A stretch of DNA of 64,000 nucleotides, from NCBI RefSeq assembly GCF_036182465.1, contig NZ_CP108081.1, positions 3,658,001 through 3,722,000 on the forward strand, in the 5' to 3' direction. The translations under genes were made by a program, and so were the position numbers. Below, one piece after another: positions 17,913 through 26,621 of this stretch. Under the pieces are notes generated by a model, which had not been told where the DNA came from, ran no database searches, and worked only from the letters and a program-made list of their open reading frames with translations. Numbering within the stretch: position 1 is the first letter of the stretch; each line of letters opens with the position of its first letter. This stretch comes from Streptomyces sp. NBC_00258. GTDB lineage: Bacteria > Actinomycetota > Actinomycetes > Streptomycetales > Streptomycetaceae.

Positions 17913-17948
17913 GACGCCCGTCGACGGAACGTTCCGTCGACGGGCGTC
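17913..17948. terminator. 36-base perfect palindrome
   Basis: GACGCCCGTCGACGGAAC is followed at once by its exact reverse complement, which can form a long hairpin 55 bases after the response-regulator stop codon. It probably terminates that gene and insulates the RNase D gene. Confidence 0.75.
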
Positions 17949-17973
17949 GTCGATACACAGATACCCTTGACAG

Positions 17974-19260
17974 GTGACCGACGCCCAAGAGACCGCAGCA
18001 GACAGTTCACTGCGAACCACCGGAGGCGCTCCTCCGGACGACGTCGAACCGGCGCCGATCCCCTTGCTGGAGCCCCGCGACGGAATTCCGCCCGTCATCG
18101 CCGACGAGGCCTCGCTCGCCGAGGTGATCGCCGCGTTCGAGGCCGGCAGCGGCCCCGTCGCCGTGGACGCCGAGCGGGCGTCCGGCTATCGCTACGGCCA
18201 GCGCGCGTATCTGGTGCAGCTGCGTCGCGAGGGCGCGGGCACCGCACTGATCGATCCCGTCGCCTGCCCCGATCTGTCGGGCCTCGGCGAGGCGCTCTCC
18301 GGTGTGGAGTGGGTGCTGCACGCGGCCACCCAGGACCTGCCGTGTCTGCGCGAGATAGGCATGGTCCCCAGCCTCCTGTTCGACACCGAGCTGGCCGGAC
18401 GGCTCGCCGGGTTCCCGCGGGTCGGCCTCGGCGCGATGGTCGAGGGCGTCCTGGGCTTCGTACTGGAGAAGGGACACTCCGCGGTCGACTGGTCGACGCG
18501 TCCGCTGCCCGAGCCGTGGCTGCGCTACGCCGCGCTCGACGTGGAACTGCTCGTAGACCTGCGCGACGCGCTGGAGAAGGAGCTCGACCGGCAGGGCAAG
18601 CTGGAGTGGGCCCGCCAGGAGTTCGACGCGATCGCCTCGGCGCCGCCGCCGGAGCCCCGCAAGGACCCGTGGCGCCGTACGTCCGGGATGCACAAGGTGC
18701 GCCGCCGCCGGCAGATGGCGGTCGTACGGGAGCTGTGGGAGACCCGGGACCGGGTCGCGCAGCGCCGGGACATCTCGCCGGGCAAGGTGCTCGGGGACGC
18801 GGCCATCGTGGAAGCCGCCCTCTCACTTCCGGCCAACGTTCACGCACTCGCCGCGCTCAACGGATTCGGGCATCGGATGGGGCGGCGTCAGCTGGAGCAG
18901 TGGCAGGCCGCCGTCGACCGCGCGAAGGAACTGCCGGATGCCGAGCTGCCGCAGCCTGGGCAGCCGCTGACCGGGCCTCCGCCGCCGCGGGCCTGGGCGG
19001 AGAAGGACCCGGCGGCCGCGGCTCGGCTGTCCGCGGCGCGGGCCGCTGTCTCCGCGCTGGCGGAGACGCTGAACATGCCTCAGGAGAACCTGATCACTCC
19101 GGACACGGTTCGGCGGGTTTGCTGGGAGCCGCCGGCTTCCGCGGACGCCGAGTCCGTGGCGGCCGCGCTCGCCGGGTACGGGGCTCGGCCCTGGCAGGTC
19201 GAGCAGGTTACGCCGGTGCTGGTGGTGGCGTTGGCCGCCAAGGCCAAGTCCCAGGAATGA
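17974..19260 (+). CDS. ribonuclease D-like 3'-5' exonuclease with HRDC domain
   Basis: The product has 428 residues. The DEDD exonuclease motif I is VAVDAERASGYRYGQRAYL (Asp65, Glu67). Motif II lies in VEWVLHAATQDLPCL, and motif III in LRYAALDVELLVDLRDAL with its catalytic tyrosine and aspartate (DEDDy type). An HRDC domain (about 240-320) follows, then an actinobacterial C-terminal extension. RNase D trims the 3' ends of tRNA precursors and other small RNAs. The GTG start appears leaderless: TACCCT lies six bases upstream and no ribosome site is present. It is a stand-alone gene; the TnpB element sits just downstream. Confidence 0.9.
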   Translation: MTDAQETAADSSLRTTGGAPPDDVEPAPIPLLEPRDGIPPVIADEASLAEVIAAFEAGSGPVAVDAERASGYRYGQRAYLVQLRREGAGTALIDPVACPDLSGLGEALSGVEWVLHAATQDLPCLREIGMVPSLLFDTELAGRLAGFPRVGLGAMVEGVLGFVLEKGHSAVDWSTRPLPEPWLRYAALDVELLVDLRDALEKELDRQGKLEWARQEFDAIASAPPPEPRKDPWRRTSGMHKVRRRRQMAVVRELWETRDRVAQRRDISPGKVLGDAAIVEAALSLPANVHALAALNGFGHRMGRRQLEQWQAAVDRAKELPDAELPQPGQPLTGPPPPRAWAEKDPAAAARLSAARAAVSALAETLNMPQENLITPDTVRRVCWEPPASADAESVAAALAGYGARPWQVEQVTPVLVVALAAKAKSQE

Positions 19261-19363
19261 ACGAGGGTCGCCCGGTCGCCGTGAGTGGTTGTGACTCATG
19301 GCGGCCGCGGGCCGTTCCTACTTCGTCGCGCCCCTCGTGAAGCCGTTGTAGATTTGACTTGCT

Positions 19364-19383
19364 CCTCGGGCTGAAGCCCGAGG
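19364..19383 (-). ncRNA. right-end hairpin of the TnpB element (probable omega-RNA 3' end)
   Basis: Read on the minus strand this is CCTCGGGCT - TC - AGCCCGAGG, followed by AGCAAGTCAA. A hairpin of this type lies just beyond tnpB genes of the IS605/IS1341 group, where it marks the element's right end and the end of the omega-RNA scaffold. It starts about 30 bases after the tnpB stop codon. The scaffold itself would extend back into the tnpB coding sequence; only the hairpin is marked. Confidence 0.6.
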
Positions 19384-19414
19384 ATTCTGGCCTTCTCCGC
19401 CGGTTGCTGTGCCG

Positions 19415-20638
19415 CTACGCGGCACGGTTTCCGGTGGGGAGTCCGTGGCTTCCTGCTTCGTCGCGCCGTGCCAGGACGAGTCCTGGTCTGACCGGCGCTC
19501 CACAGGCTGCAACCGCCAGTCCGGCGGCCGTTTTCACGTTCTTCGCGGCATTGTGGTCCCGGTCGTGCACCGCACCGCAGGCGGCACAAGTCCACTCCCG
19601 GATGTGCAGGGGCTTGGGGCCGTCCTTGGCCCCGCACCCCGAACACACCTGACTGGTCGGCTCGAACCGGCCGATTTTCACCAGGGTGCGCCTGTACCGG
19701 ACCGCTTTGTATTCCAGCATGGCCACGAACTGCGCCCAGCCCGCGTCATGCACACTCTTCGCCAGTCCGGCGCGTGCCAGCGCCCTGACCGCCAGGTCCT
19801 CCACACCGATCCCTTGGTTCTCGGAGATCAGCTGCGTGGAGAGTTGGTGGTGGAACTCGCGGCGCGCATCGGCCACCCCCGCGTGGGCGCGAGCGACCTT
19901 CAAACGGGCCTTCTCCCGGTTGTTCGACCCCTTCTGTTTGCGGGACAGCTCACGCTGGGCCTTCTTCAGCTTCTTCTCCGCCCGGCGCAGGAACCGCGGG
20001 GAGTCGATCTTCGTCCCGTCGGAGAGGACGGCGAAGTGGGTCAGGCCCAGGTCGATGCCGACCGTGTGGTCGGTGCCGGGCATCCGGTGGGCGTCGGCGG
20101 CCGGGTCGATGTCGATGACGAACGAGGCGAAGTACCGTCCGCCCGCGTCCTTGATCACGGTGACCGAAGAGGGCTGCGCGGGCAGGGTGCGGGACCACTT
20201 CACCTTCACCGCCCCGACCTTCGGCAGGTTCAGCCTTCCGGAACCGGTGACCGACCAGGGGGCGTTCGCGGTGAAGCGGATCGACTGACGAGTGTCCTTT
20301 CGGGACTTGAACCGGGGCGCACCGCTCTTCGAGCCCCTGCGCTCACCCTTGAGGGAGGCGAAGAAGTTCCTGTAGGCGCTCTCCGCGTCGCGCAGGGACT
20401 GCTGGAGCACCACTGCGGAGACCTCGCCCAGCCAGGACCGCTCGGGTGTCTGCCTGGCCTGGGTGATCAGCTTCCGGGAGAGCACACCCGCCGTGGGGAA
20501 GGCTTCGCCCGCCCTGCGGGCGTCCTCGCGGGCGCGCACGGCATCGTTGTACACGACGCGGGTGCACCCGAACGCCCTGGCCAGCGCCGTGCGTTGGCCG
20601 GTGTTCGGGTACAGCCGGAAGGCGTACCGAAGCTGCAT
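19415..20638 (-). mobile_element. tnpB: TnpB RNA-guided nuclease of a solitary IS1341-type element
   Basis: The 407-residue TnpB looks intact. RuvC residues are Asp196 (GIDLGLTHF), Glu280 (VEDLAVR) and Asp361 (DRDHNAAKN), and zinc-finger cysteines lie at 332, 335, 351 and 354 (CSGCG, CAACG). The N-terminal RLYPNTGQ and GCTRVVYNDAV segments are those of the OrfB/IS605 family. TnpB proteins are omega-RNA-guided nucleases that help IS605-type elements persist by cutting the vacated site. No TnpA (Y1 transposase) gene is nearby, so mobility would need one in trans, or the element may be fixed. It sits between the RNase D gene and fadA with a decayed LacI fragment on one side, which suggests an insertion site in a decaying region. 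Confidence 0.92.
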
Positions 20639-20939
20639 GCGGTGATCGTACGAACGAGCGCCCCCCTGTCACCAGAGGGAACATACGAACGACCGGTACC
20701 CCCTGGAACCGGCAGGAGTAGAACAGCCCGGACGGGCCGGGCAGGGGGCCGGCGTTGCCCGACTTCGCCGGATCAGAGTCCCTGACGCTCCGCGTCGGCC
20801 ATGGATGGACGCCTGGGCTCTCCTGCTCCGCAGGACGGCATCCGTGACGCTCCGCGTCACCATCACGAGATTCGCTTCACCACCGACCTGAAGGCCGATG
20901 CACTGCGAATGAATCCCGGTAGCCGTCAGACACCCGTCG
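20639..20939. other. left flank of the TnpB element
   Basis: No gene is supported here. The stretch includes short GC-rich hairpins and two related GACGCTCCGCGTC boxes (near 20784 and 20850) that can pair with themselves. The left boundary of the element cannot be fixed by eye. Confidence 0.4.
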
Positions 20940-21089
20940 CTCACCGGCGGGCTCACCTCCGCGTGGACCGACGACGCGACCGCCGTCACCGAGGCCGTGC
21001 GGTATCTCGCGGCGCTCGGGCATCGGCGGGTCGCCCGGGGCGGCGGCGCTGGCGCGGTAGCGGCCCCGTACGGGCCGCGGGCGCGCTGA
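20940..21089 (+). pseudogene. LacI-family regulator fragment
   Basis: One frame reads LTGGLTSAWTDD, then ATAVTEAVRYLAALGHRRVAR, before running into low-complexity Gly/Ala and a stop. The AVRYLAALGHRRVAR segment is a characteristic piece of the sugar-binding domain of LacI/GalR regulators (AVRYLxxLGHRRIA). Only about 30 of the roughly 330 expected residues remain; the DNA-binding domain and both ends are gone. It is a relic next to the TnpB insertion. Confidence 0.6.
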
Positions 21090-21160
21090 GAGCCATGTGA
21101 CCTTCGCCGCTACCCGCTGTGGGACTGGGCAGGTGGGTTACCCGCAAGTAGCATGGGAGG

Positions 21161-21174
21161 TGAGCGCGCGCTCA
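21161..21174. promoter_or_regulatory. palindrome TGAGCGCGCGCTCA upstream of fadA
   Basis: A perfect 14-bp palindrome 51 bases before the fadA start, in the position of an operator near the promoter. TetR-like regulators of fatty-acid breakdown bind palindromes of this size, but the protein is not identified. Confidence 0.5.
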
Positions 21175-21225
21175 GGGCGTGTGTGTCGCGCAGTAGTGCA
21201 ATCCCGCATCTGGAGGAGAGCCATC

Positions 21226-22452
21226 GTGCCTCGTACCGTCAGGGACGTCGTCTTCGTCGACGGCGTCCGCACCCCGTTCGGCAAGGCGGGCCCGAAGGGC
21301 ATCTACCACGAGACCCGTGCCGACGACCTCGTCGTGAAGGCGATCCGGGAGCTGCTGCGCCGCAACCCCGGTCTCGACCCGAAGAAGATCGACGAGGTCG
21401 CCATCGCCGCGACCACGCAGATCGGCGACCAGGGTCTGACGCTGGGCCGCACGGCCGGAATCCTGGCCGGGCTGCCGCAGTCCGTGCCCGGTTACTCGAT
21501 CGACCGTATGTGTGCCGGTGCGCTGACCGCGGTCACCTCGACCGCCGGCTCCATCGCCTTCGGCGCGTACGACGCCGTCATCGCCGGTGGTGTCGAGCAC
21601 ATGGGCCGCCACCCCATGGGCGAGGGCGTGGACCCGAACCCGCGGTTCGTCAGCGAGAAGCTGGTCGACGAGTCCGCCCTGTTCATGGGCATGACCGCCG
21701 AGAACCTGCACGACCGCTACCCGCACATCACCAAGCAGCGCACCGACGAGTACGCCGTGCGCTCGCAGGAGAAGGCGGCCAAGGCCTACGCGAACGGCAA
21801 GATCCAGGCCGACCTGGTCCCGATCTCCGTACGCCGTACCAACGCCGAGGCGGGCGAGACGGGCTGGGGCCTGGTCACCGCCGACGAGCCGATGCGTCCC
21901 GGGACCACGCTGGAGAACCTGGCCGGTCTGAAGACGCCGTTCCGTGTGCACGGCCGGGTCACCGCCGGTAACGCGGCCGGTCTGAACGACGGCGCCACCG
22001 CGTCGATCATCGCGTCCGAGGACTTCGCCCGCGAGAACAACCTGCCGGTCAAGATGCGCCTGGTCTCGTACGCCTTCGTGGGTGTCGAGCCCGAGGTGAT
22101 GGGCTACGGCCCGATCCCGGCCACGGAGAAGGCGCTGGCGAAGGCCGGTCTCTCCATCGAGGACATCAACCTCTTCGAGATCAACGAGGCCTTCGCCATC
22201 CAGGTCCTCGCGTTCCTCGACCACTACGGCATCGCCGACGACGACGCGCGCGTCAACCAGTACGGCGGCGCCATCGCGTACGGCCACCCGCTGGCCTCCT
22301 CCGGCGTCCGGCTGATGACGCAGCTGGCCCGCCAGTTCGAGGAGCAGCCGGAGGTCCGTTACGGCCTCACCACCATGTGCGTCGGCTTCGGCATGGGCGC
22401 CACGGTGATCTGGGAGAACCCGCACCACAAGGACGCCGGAGGCGACAAGTGA
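21226..22452 (+). CDS. fadA: acetyl-CoA acetyltransferase / 3-ketoacyl-CoA thiolase
   Basis: The product has 408 residues. The GTG start follows GGAGGAG and gives MPRTVRDVVFVDGVRTPFG, the standard thiolase opening. Nucleophilic Cys96 lies in DRMCAGAL. NEAFAIQ, the catalytic histidine in GHPLASSG and the second cysteine in TMCVGFGMGA are all in order. It cleaves 3-ketoacyl-CoA to acetyl-CoA and a shortened acyl-CoA, the last step of beta-oxidation. Its TGA overlaps the GTG of the next gene (GTGA), so it is translationally coupled to FadB; together they form the trifunctional complex. A palindromic operator candidate lies upstream. Confidence 0.95.
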   Translation: MPRTVRDVVFVDGVRTPFGKAGPKGIYHETRADDLVVKAIRELLRRNPGLDPKKIDEVAIAATTQIGDQGLTLGRTAGILAGLPQSVPGYSIDRMCAGALTAVTSTAGSIAFGAYDAVIAGGVEHMGRHPMGEGVDPNPRFVSEKLVDESALFMGMTAENLHDRYPHITKQRTDEYAVRSQEKAAKAYANGKIQADLVPISVRRTNAEAGETGWGLVTADEPMRPGTTLENLAGLKTPFRVHGRVTAGNAAGLNDGATASIIASEDFARENNLPVKMRLVSYAFVGVEPEVMGYGPIPATEKALAKAGLSIEDINLFEINEAFAIQVLAFLDHYGIADDDARVNQYGGAIAYGHPLASSGVRLMTQLARQFEEQPEVRYGLTTMCVGFGMGATVIWENPHHKDAGGDK

Positions 22453-24575
22453 GCACCACTGAACTCCTGAAGGGCGCGGCCGAGCTGTTCCCCGACGAGG
22501 TCGTGACGTCGGCGCACGTACGCCACCTCGACCTGCCGTTCGGCGCCGGGCGCTTCGCGCTCATCACGCTCGACAACGGCCTCGACCACACCAAGCCGAC
22601 CACCTTCGGCCCGGCCTCGCTGGCGAACCTCGACGCCGCGATCGACCAGGTCGAGAAGGAGGCCGCGGCCGGCGAGATCATCGGCGTCGGTGTCACCGGC
22701 AAGCCGTTCATCTTCGCGGTCGGCGCGGACCTCAAGGGCGTAGAGCTCCTGAAGGACCACAAGGACGCGCTGGCCATCGGCAAGGGCGGCCACGAGGTCT
22801 TCAAGCGCCTCGCGGCCCTCGCGGTCCCGACCTTCGCGTACTACAACGGCGCGGCCATGGGCGGCGGCGTCGAGGTCGGTCTGCACTGCACCTACCGCAC
22901 GGTGTCCGCGGCCCTCCCCGCCTTCTCGCTCCCCGAGGTCTTCCTCGGTCTGGTCCCCGGCTGGGGCGGCTGCACCCTGCTGCCGAACCTGATCGGCGCG
23001 GACAAGGCCGTCTCGGTGATCATCGAGAACTCGCTCAACCAGAACAAGCAGCTCAAGGGTGCCCAGGTCTACGAGCTGGGCATCGCCGACGCCCTGTTCG
23101 AGGGCGCGGACTTCCTGGAGCAGTCGCTGATCTGGACGGCGTCCGTCCTCAAGGGCGAGATCGTCATCGACCGCCCGGCCGTCGACCGCGGCGAGGCCTG
23201 GGACCAGGCCGTCGCCAAGGGCCGCTTCATCGCGGACAGCAAGGTGCACGGGGCGGCCCCGGCCGCGTACCGCGCGCTGGACATCATCGCCGCGGCGAAG
23301 AACGGTGACCTGCAGCAGGGTTACGACGCCGAGGACGTGGCCCTCGCCGACCTGATCATGGGTGGCGAACTGCGCGCCGGCATCTACGCGTTCAACCTCG
23401 TGCAGAAGCGCGGCAAGCGTCCCGCGGGTGCCCCGGACAAGAACCTGGCCCGTCCGGTCACCAAGGTCGGTGTCGTGGGCGCCGGTCTGATGGCCTCGCA
23501 GCTCGCCCTGCTCTTCCTGCGCCGCCTGGAGGTGCCGGTCGTGCTGACCGACATCGACCAGGAGCGCGTCGACAAGGGTGTGGGCTACGTCCACGCCGAG
23601 ATCGAGAAGCTGCTCGGCAAGGGCCGGATCAACCAGGACAAGGCCAACCGCCTCAAGGCCCTGGTGACCGGTGTGCTGGACAAGGCCGAGGGCTTCTCCG
23701 ACGCCGACTTCATCATCGAGGCCGTATTCGAGGAGATCGGCGTCAAGCAGCAGGTGTTCGCGGAGGTCGAGGCGGTCGCCCCGGCGCACGCGATCCTCGC
23801 CACCAACACCTCCTCGCTGTCGGTCACCGAGATGGCGTCGAAGCTGAAGAACCCCGAGCGGGTCGTCGGCTTCCACTTCTTCAACCCGGTCGCGATCCTG
23901 CCGCTCCTTGAGATCGTGCGGGGCGAGGCGACGGACGACGCCTCCCTGGCCACGGCCTTCGCCGTCGCCAAGAAGCTGAAGAAGACCGCGGTTCTGGTGA
24001 AGGACGCCCCGGCGTTCGTCGTGAACCGCATCCTCACGCGCTTCATGGGCGAGATCCAGAACGTCATCGACGAGGGCACGTCGGTCGAGGTCGCGGAGAA
24101 GGCGGTGGAGCCGCTGGGCCTGCCGATGTCGCCGCTGGTGCTGCTTGAGCTGGTCGGTCCGGCGATCGGCCTGCACGTGTCCGAGACACTGAACCGCGCC
24201 TTCCCGGAGCGCTTCACGGTCTCCCCGAACCTCGCGGCCGTCGTCAAGGCGGGCAAGCGCGGCTTCTACGTGTACGACTCCGGGAAGCCGGAGCTGGACC
24301 CGGAGGTCGCCGCGCTGCTGCAGCAGGGCGATGCCGTGCTGACCGAGGAGCAGGTGCGGGCGCGGGTGCTCGACGCCGTCGCGCAGGAGATCGGGCTCAT
24401 GCTCGACGAGGGTGTCGTGGCCGAGGCGCAGGACATCGACCTGTGCCTGATCACTGGTGCGGGGTGGCCCTTCCACCTGGGCGGGATCACGCCCTACCTG
24501 GACCGTGAGGGTGTCTCCGAGCGGGTCAACGGCAAGCCGTTCCTGGCGCGGGGTGTGGCCAGCGTCCCGGCGTAG
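22449..24575 (+). CDS. fadB: fatty acid oxidation multifunctional protein (enoyl-CoA hydratase / 3-hydroxyacyl-CoA dehydrogenase)
   Basis: The product has 708 residues from a GTG that overlaps the fadA stop codon. The N-terminal hydratase (about 1-300) keeps the acid pair in GGGVEVGLH and LPEVFLGLVPGWGG. The C-terminal dehydrogenase begins KVGVVGAGLMASQLALL: an NAD fold in which the usual GxGxMG third glycine region reads LMAS. It keeps the catalytic His in VVGFHFFNP and the ATNTSSLSVTEMA segment. It hydrates trans-2-enoyl-CoA and oxidises 3-hydroxyacyl-CoA, feeding FadA. It follows the usual actinobacterial fadA-fadB order (the reverse of E. coli). A near-perfect hairpin follows the stop codon. 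Confidence 0.95.
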   Translation: MSTTELLKGAAELFPDEVVTSAHVRHLDLPFGAGRFALITLDNGLDHTKPTTFGPASLANLDAAIDQVEKEAAAGEIIGVGVTGKPFIFAVGADLKGVELLKDHKDALAIGKGGHEVFKRLAALAVPTFAYYNGAAMGGGVEVGLHCTYRTVSAALPAFSLPEVFLGLVPGWGGCTLLPNLIGADKAVSVIIENSLNQNKQLKGAQVYELGIADALFEGADFLEQSLIWTASVLKGEIVIDRPAVDRGEAWDQAVAKGRFIADSKVHGAAPAAYRALDIIAAAKNGDLQQGYDAEDVALADLIMGGELRAGIYAFNLVQKRGKRPAGAPDKNLARPVTKVGVVGAGLMASQLALLFLRRLEVPVVLTDIDQERVDKGVGYVHAEIEKLLGKGRINQDKANRLKALVTGVLDKAEGFSDADFIIEAVFEEIGVKQQVFAEVEAVAPAHAILATNTSSLSVTEMASKLKNPERVVGFHFFNPVAILPLLEIVRGEATDDASLATAFAVAKKLKKTAVLVKDAPAFVVNRILTRFMGEIQNVIDEGTSVEVAEKAVEPLGLPMSPLVLLELVGPAIGLHVSETLNRAFPERFTVSPNLAAVVKAGKRGFYVYDSGKPELDPEVAALLQQGDAVLTEEQVRARVLDAVAQEIGLMLDEGVVAEAQDIDLCLITGAGWPFHLGGITPYLDREGVSERVNGKPFLARGVASVPA

Positions 24576-24595
24576 CCGCTGCGCTGTGCTTGTCG

Positions 24596-24628
24596 GTGCC
24601 CCGTACGCCTGCCTGGCGTGCGGGGCAC
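24596..24628 (+). terminator. terminator hairpin of fadAB
   Basis: The GTGCCCCGTACGCC arm pairs with GGCGTGCGGGGCAC (one G-T pair) across a 5-base loop, 20 bases after the fadB stop codon. Confidence 0.75.
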
Positions 24629-24744
24629 TTGACGTTCGTCCCGGGCCGGAAGTTTTTCGCCCCCGCCGCCCCTACCCATTCCCGTCCCTTTTCAGGGGCT
24701 CCGCCCCCGAACCCCCGCTCCTCAAACGCCGGAGGGGCTGAATA

Positions 24745-24818
24745 CTGCGCAGTTCCCCGCACCCCCAGGTTTTTAGGGGCGCGGGGAACTGCGCGGCCAG
24801 CCACAGCCGACCTCCACC
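24745..24818. repeat. dispersed intergenic repeat, inverted pair (copy 3)
   Basis: Two copies of the GCGCGGGGAACTGCGC core face each other: CTGCGCAGTTCCCCGC at 24745-24760 and its counterpart at 24778-24795. They are separated by a short CCCCCAGGTTTTTAGGGG hairpin, followed by the usual CCAGCCACAGCCGACC tail. It lies in the 313-base gap between fadB and the convergent gene at 24889; nothing else is seen in that gap. Confidence 0.75.
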
Positions 24819-24888
24819 CGACAACCCACCCCACGGGGTCTGGGGCGAAGCCCCAGGGGACGGGACGGGTAGGGGCGGCGGGGGCGAG

Positions 24889-25920
24889 CTAAATGGTGTG
24901 CCAAGCCTCCAAGGCCAAGCCCGGCTCCTCCTTGCGGCGGGTCAGTAGGAGTTGGCCGGTGGTCGGCTGGAGGGTGGCGGCCGTGACGCGGCCCTCGTGG
25001 TCATGGCCCAGCGACAGCTGGACGTCCGTGGGGAGCTGGGGACCCGACTCGGTCCACCAGGCACCCGCCGACTCCTGCTCGGTCGGGTAGGCGGCGAAGG
25101 CGATACGGCCGCTCAGCGAACGCTGCGCGAGCAACGTGCAGTCGACACCGTCGAGTGTGCAGCGGATCGCGGACACCGGCCCCGGCCCGGCACAGGTCAG
25201 GAGCGCCACGGGCTCACTGCCGGCCCGCCACGCGCAAACGGTGTCCGTCTCGTCCGTGAAGAAGAGCGTCACGTGCTCGTCGGAGGTGCTGAGGGCCCGC
25301 AGGGTGCCGGGCCGGGCCGCCACCTTGAGCGGCTCCTCGTCGAGCGCGGGGATGTGGCCGGGGCCCGCCTGGGTCCAGCGCAGGATGCCCGCCGGCGAGG
25401 CCGCGTACAGCTCGACGAGCCCGGACTCCCGGGTCACGGCCGCCAGTTCGCCCTCGACCTCACGGCCCTTGAGGTCGCGCCACGGACCCCACCCGCCGCG
25501 TTCCTTCTGGCCGCGCATGCTGACGCCGCCGCCCCTGTTGGGTACGAAGACATGGGCGCGGCCCTGCGCGTCGACGGTGACGGCCGGTACTCCGGTCGCC
25601 TCGCCCGTCTTGTTGGGATGCCCGAGGGGATTCCAGTCGAGGGCCGCGAGGTGCGGCCGGAAGTGCGTGGCGTGGACGAGCCCCGACTCCTGTCCGCCGG
25701 TGGGGCGCCAGGACACCAGATGGGCGTAACCGTCGGTTCCCTGCCCCACGGCGAGCGCGGGGTGCACACGCTGGTCGCCGCCGACCGTACGGGGCGCCGA
25801 CCAGGCACCGCCCGGGTGCTGCTCGGCCCAGCACCACACCGCTTCGTCCCGCGGGGCGTAGGCGCCGAGTCTGCCGTCCCGGCCGCGTATGAGCCAGTCA
25901 CCGTTCACTGTGCGGACCAT
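24889..25920 (-). CDS. beta-propeller-like conserved protein
   Basis: The product has 343 residues from the ATG at 25920, which has GGGGGAG seven bases upstream; a GTG two codons earlier is possible. The sequence is a series of short repeats built around Trp/Gly motifs such as AWSAPRTVGGD, GGWGPWRDLKG and GAWWTESGPQLP, interleaved with predicted beta-strands. This resembles tectonin or PLL-type lectin propellers and sialidase-like repeats. No signal peptide or catalytic residues were seen. Such proteins bind glycans or act as scaffolds, but the role here is unknown. It is transcribed away from the NYN-type gene at 25978. Confidence 0.65.
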   Translation of the reverse strand: MVRTVNGDWLIRGRDGRLGAYAPRDEAVWCWAEQHPGGAWSAPRTVGGDQRVHPALAVGQGTDGYAHLVSWRPTGGQESGLVHATHFRPHLAALDWNPLGHPNKTGEATGVPAVTVDAQGRAHVFVPNRGGGVSMRGQKERGGWGPWRDLKGREVEGELAAVTRESGLVELYAASPAGILRWTQAGPGHIPALDEEPLKVAARPGTLRALSTSDEHVTLFFTDETDTVCAWRAGSEPVALLTCAGPGPVSAIRCTLDGVDCTLLAQRSLSGRIAFAAYPTEQESAGAWWTESGPQLPTDVQLSLGHDHEGRVTAATLQPTTGQLLLTRRKEEPGLALEAWHTI

Positions 25921-25977
25921 TGACACTCCCCCACTCTAATCGGGTCGTGTGATCCCCCTCCGTGCGACCCTGGCCAC

Positions 25978-26352
25978 ATGGACGCCCCGCTGCTCGTGAT
26001 CGTCGACGCCGCCAATGTGGTCGGGTCCGTGCCCGACGGCTGGTGGCGTGACCGCCGGGGCGCCGCGGAGCGCCTGCGGGACCTGCTCGTCCCGTACGCC
26101 ACCGACGGGCTTGCGGAGTACCCAGGTCCCCTGGAGCTGATCCTCGTGGTCGAGGGAGGCGCTCGCGGCACCGCCTCCGTCCCGGGCGTACGGGTCGACG
26201 AGGCGCCCGGCAGCGGCGACGACCGCATCGTGGAGCTGACCGCCGCGACCGCGGACCGTCGGCGGCTGGTGGTCACGGCCGACCGTGAACTGCGCCGCCG
26301 GGTGAGCGAGTTGGGCGCGGAGGTCACGGGTCCGCGCACGGTCCGCCCCTAG
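25978..26352 (+). CDS. NYN/PIN-like small protein
   Basis: The product has 124 residues. It opens LLVIVDAANVVGSVPDGWWRDR, with the conserved D-N pair of NYN/YacP-type nucleases (VDAANV). It continues with a RGAAERLRDLL helix and closes with GSGDDRIVELTAA and LVVTADRELRRRV, which carry the other acidic residues of the PIN-like active site (DD, TAD). The family cleaves RNA where tested; Streptomyces homologues are often mislabelled NTP pyrophosphohydrolase. The start codon lies 57 bases from the divergent gene's start, so the two share a promoter region. Confidence 0.75.
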   Translation: MDAPLLVIVDAANVVGSVPDGWWRDRRGAAERLRDLLVPYATDGLAEYPGPLELILVVEGGARGTASVPGVRVDEAPGSGDDRIVELTAATADRRRLVVTADRELRRRVSELGAEVTGPRTVRP

Positions 26353-26621
26353 CACCGCACACCACGCACACCGCACACCGCACGTGGTCGTCGCCCTCAC
26401 CCCACGCGCCCACGCACCGCCCCAGCCCCCTGGGAGCCACCTCACACGCACGCACAGCACCGCCCCGCCCGACGATGCCCACCTGCTCGTACCGGGCCGT
26501 CAGGAGCCGCCGTGGCGACGGCGGTCGGCGCGCCACCATACGTGGTCCGGCCCCGCAGTCTCCGCCGAGGCGGGACGTACGGGGCCGGTTGATCGCGAGG
26601 TCGGTCGATCGCGAGGGTCGG

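Noticed and set aside
19364..19383. TnpB and its hairpin as part of a CRISPR-Cas12 system.
   Set aside because: No repeat-spacer array or other cas genes are present; size and motifs are those of transposon TnpB.
24889..25920. The propeller-like protein as a sialidase.
   Set aside because: Repeats look similar but no Asp-box set or catalytic Arg triad is visible, so no enzyme call is made.
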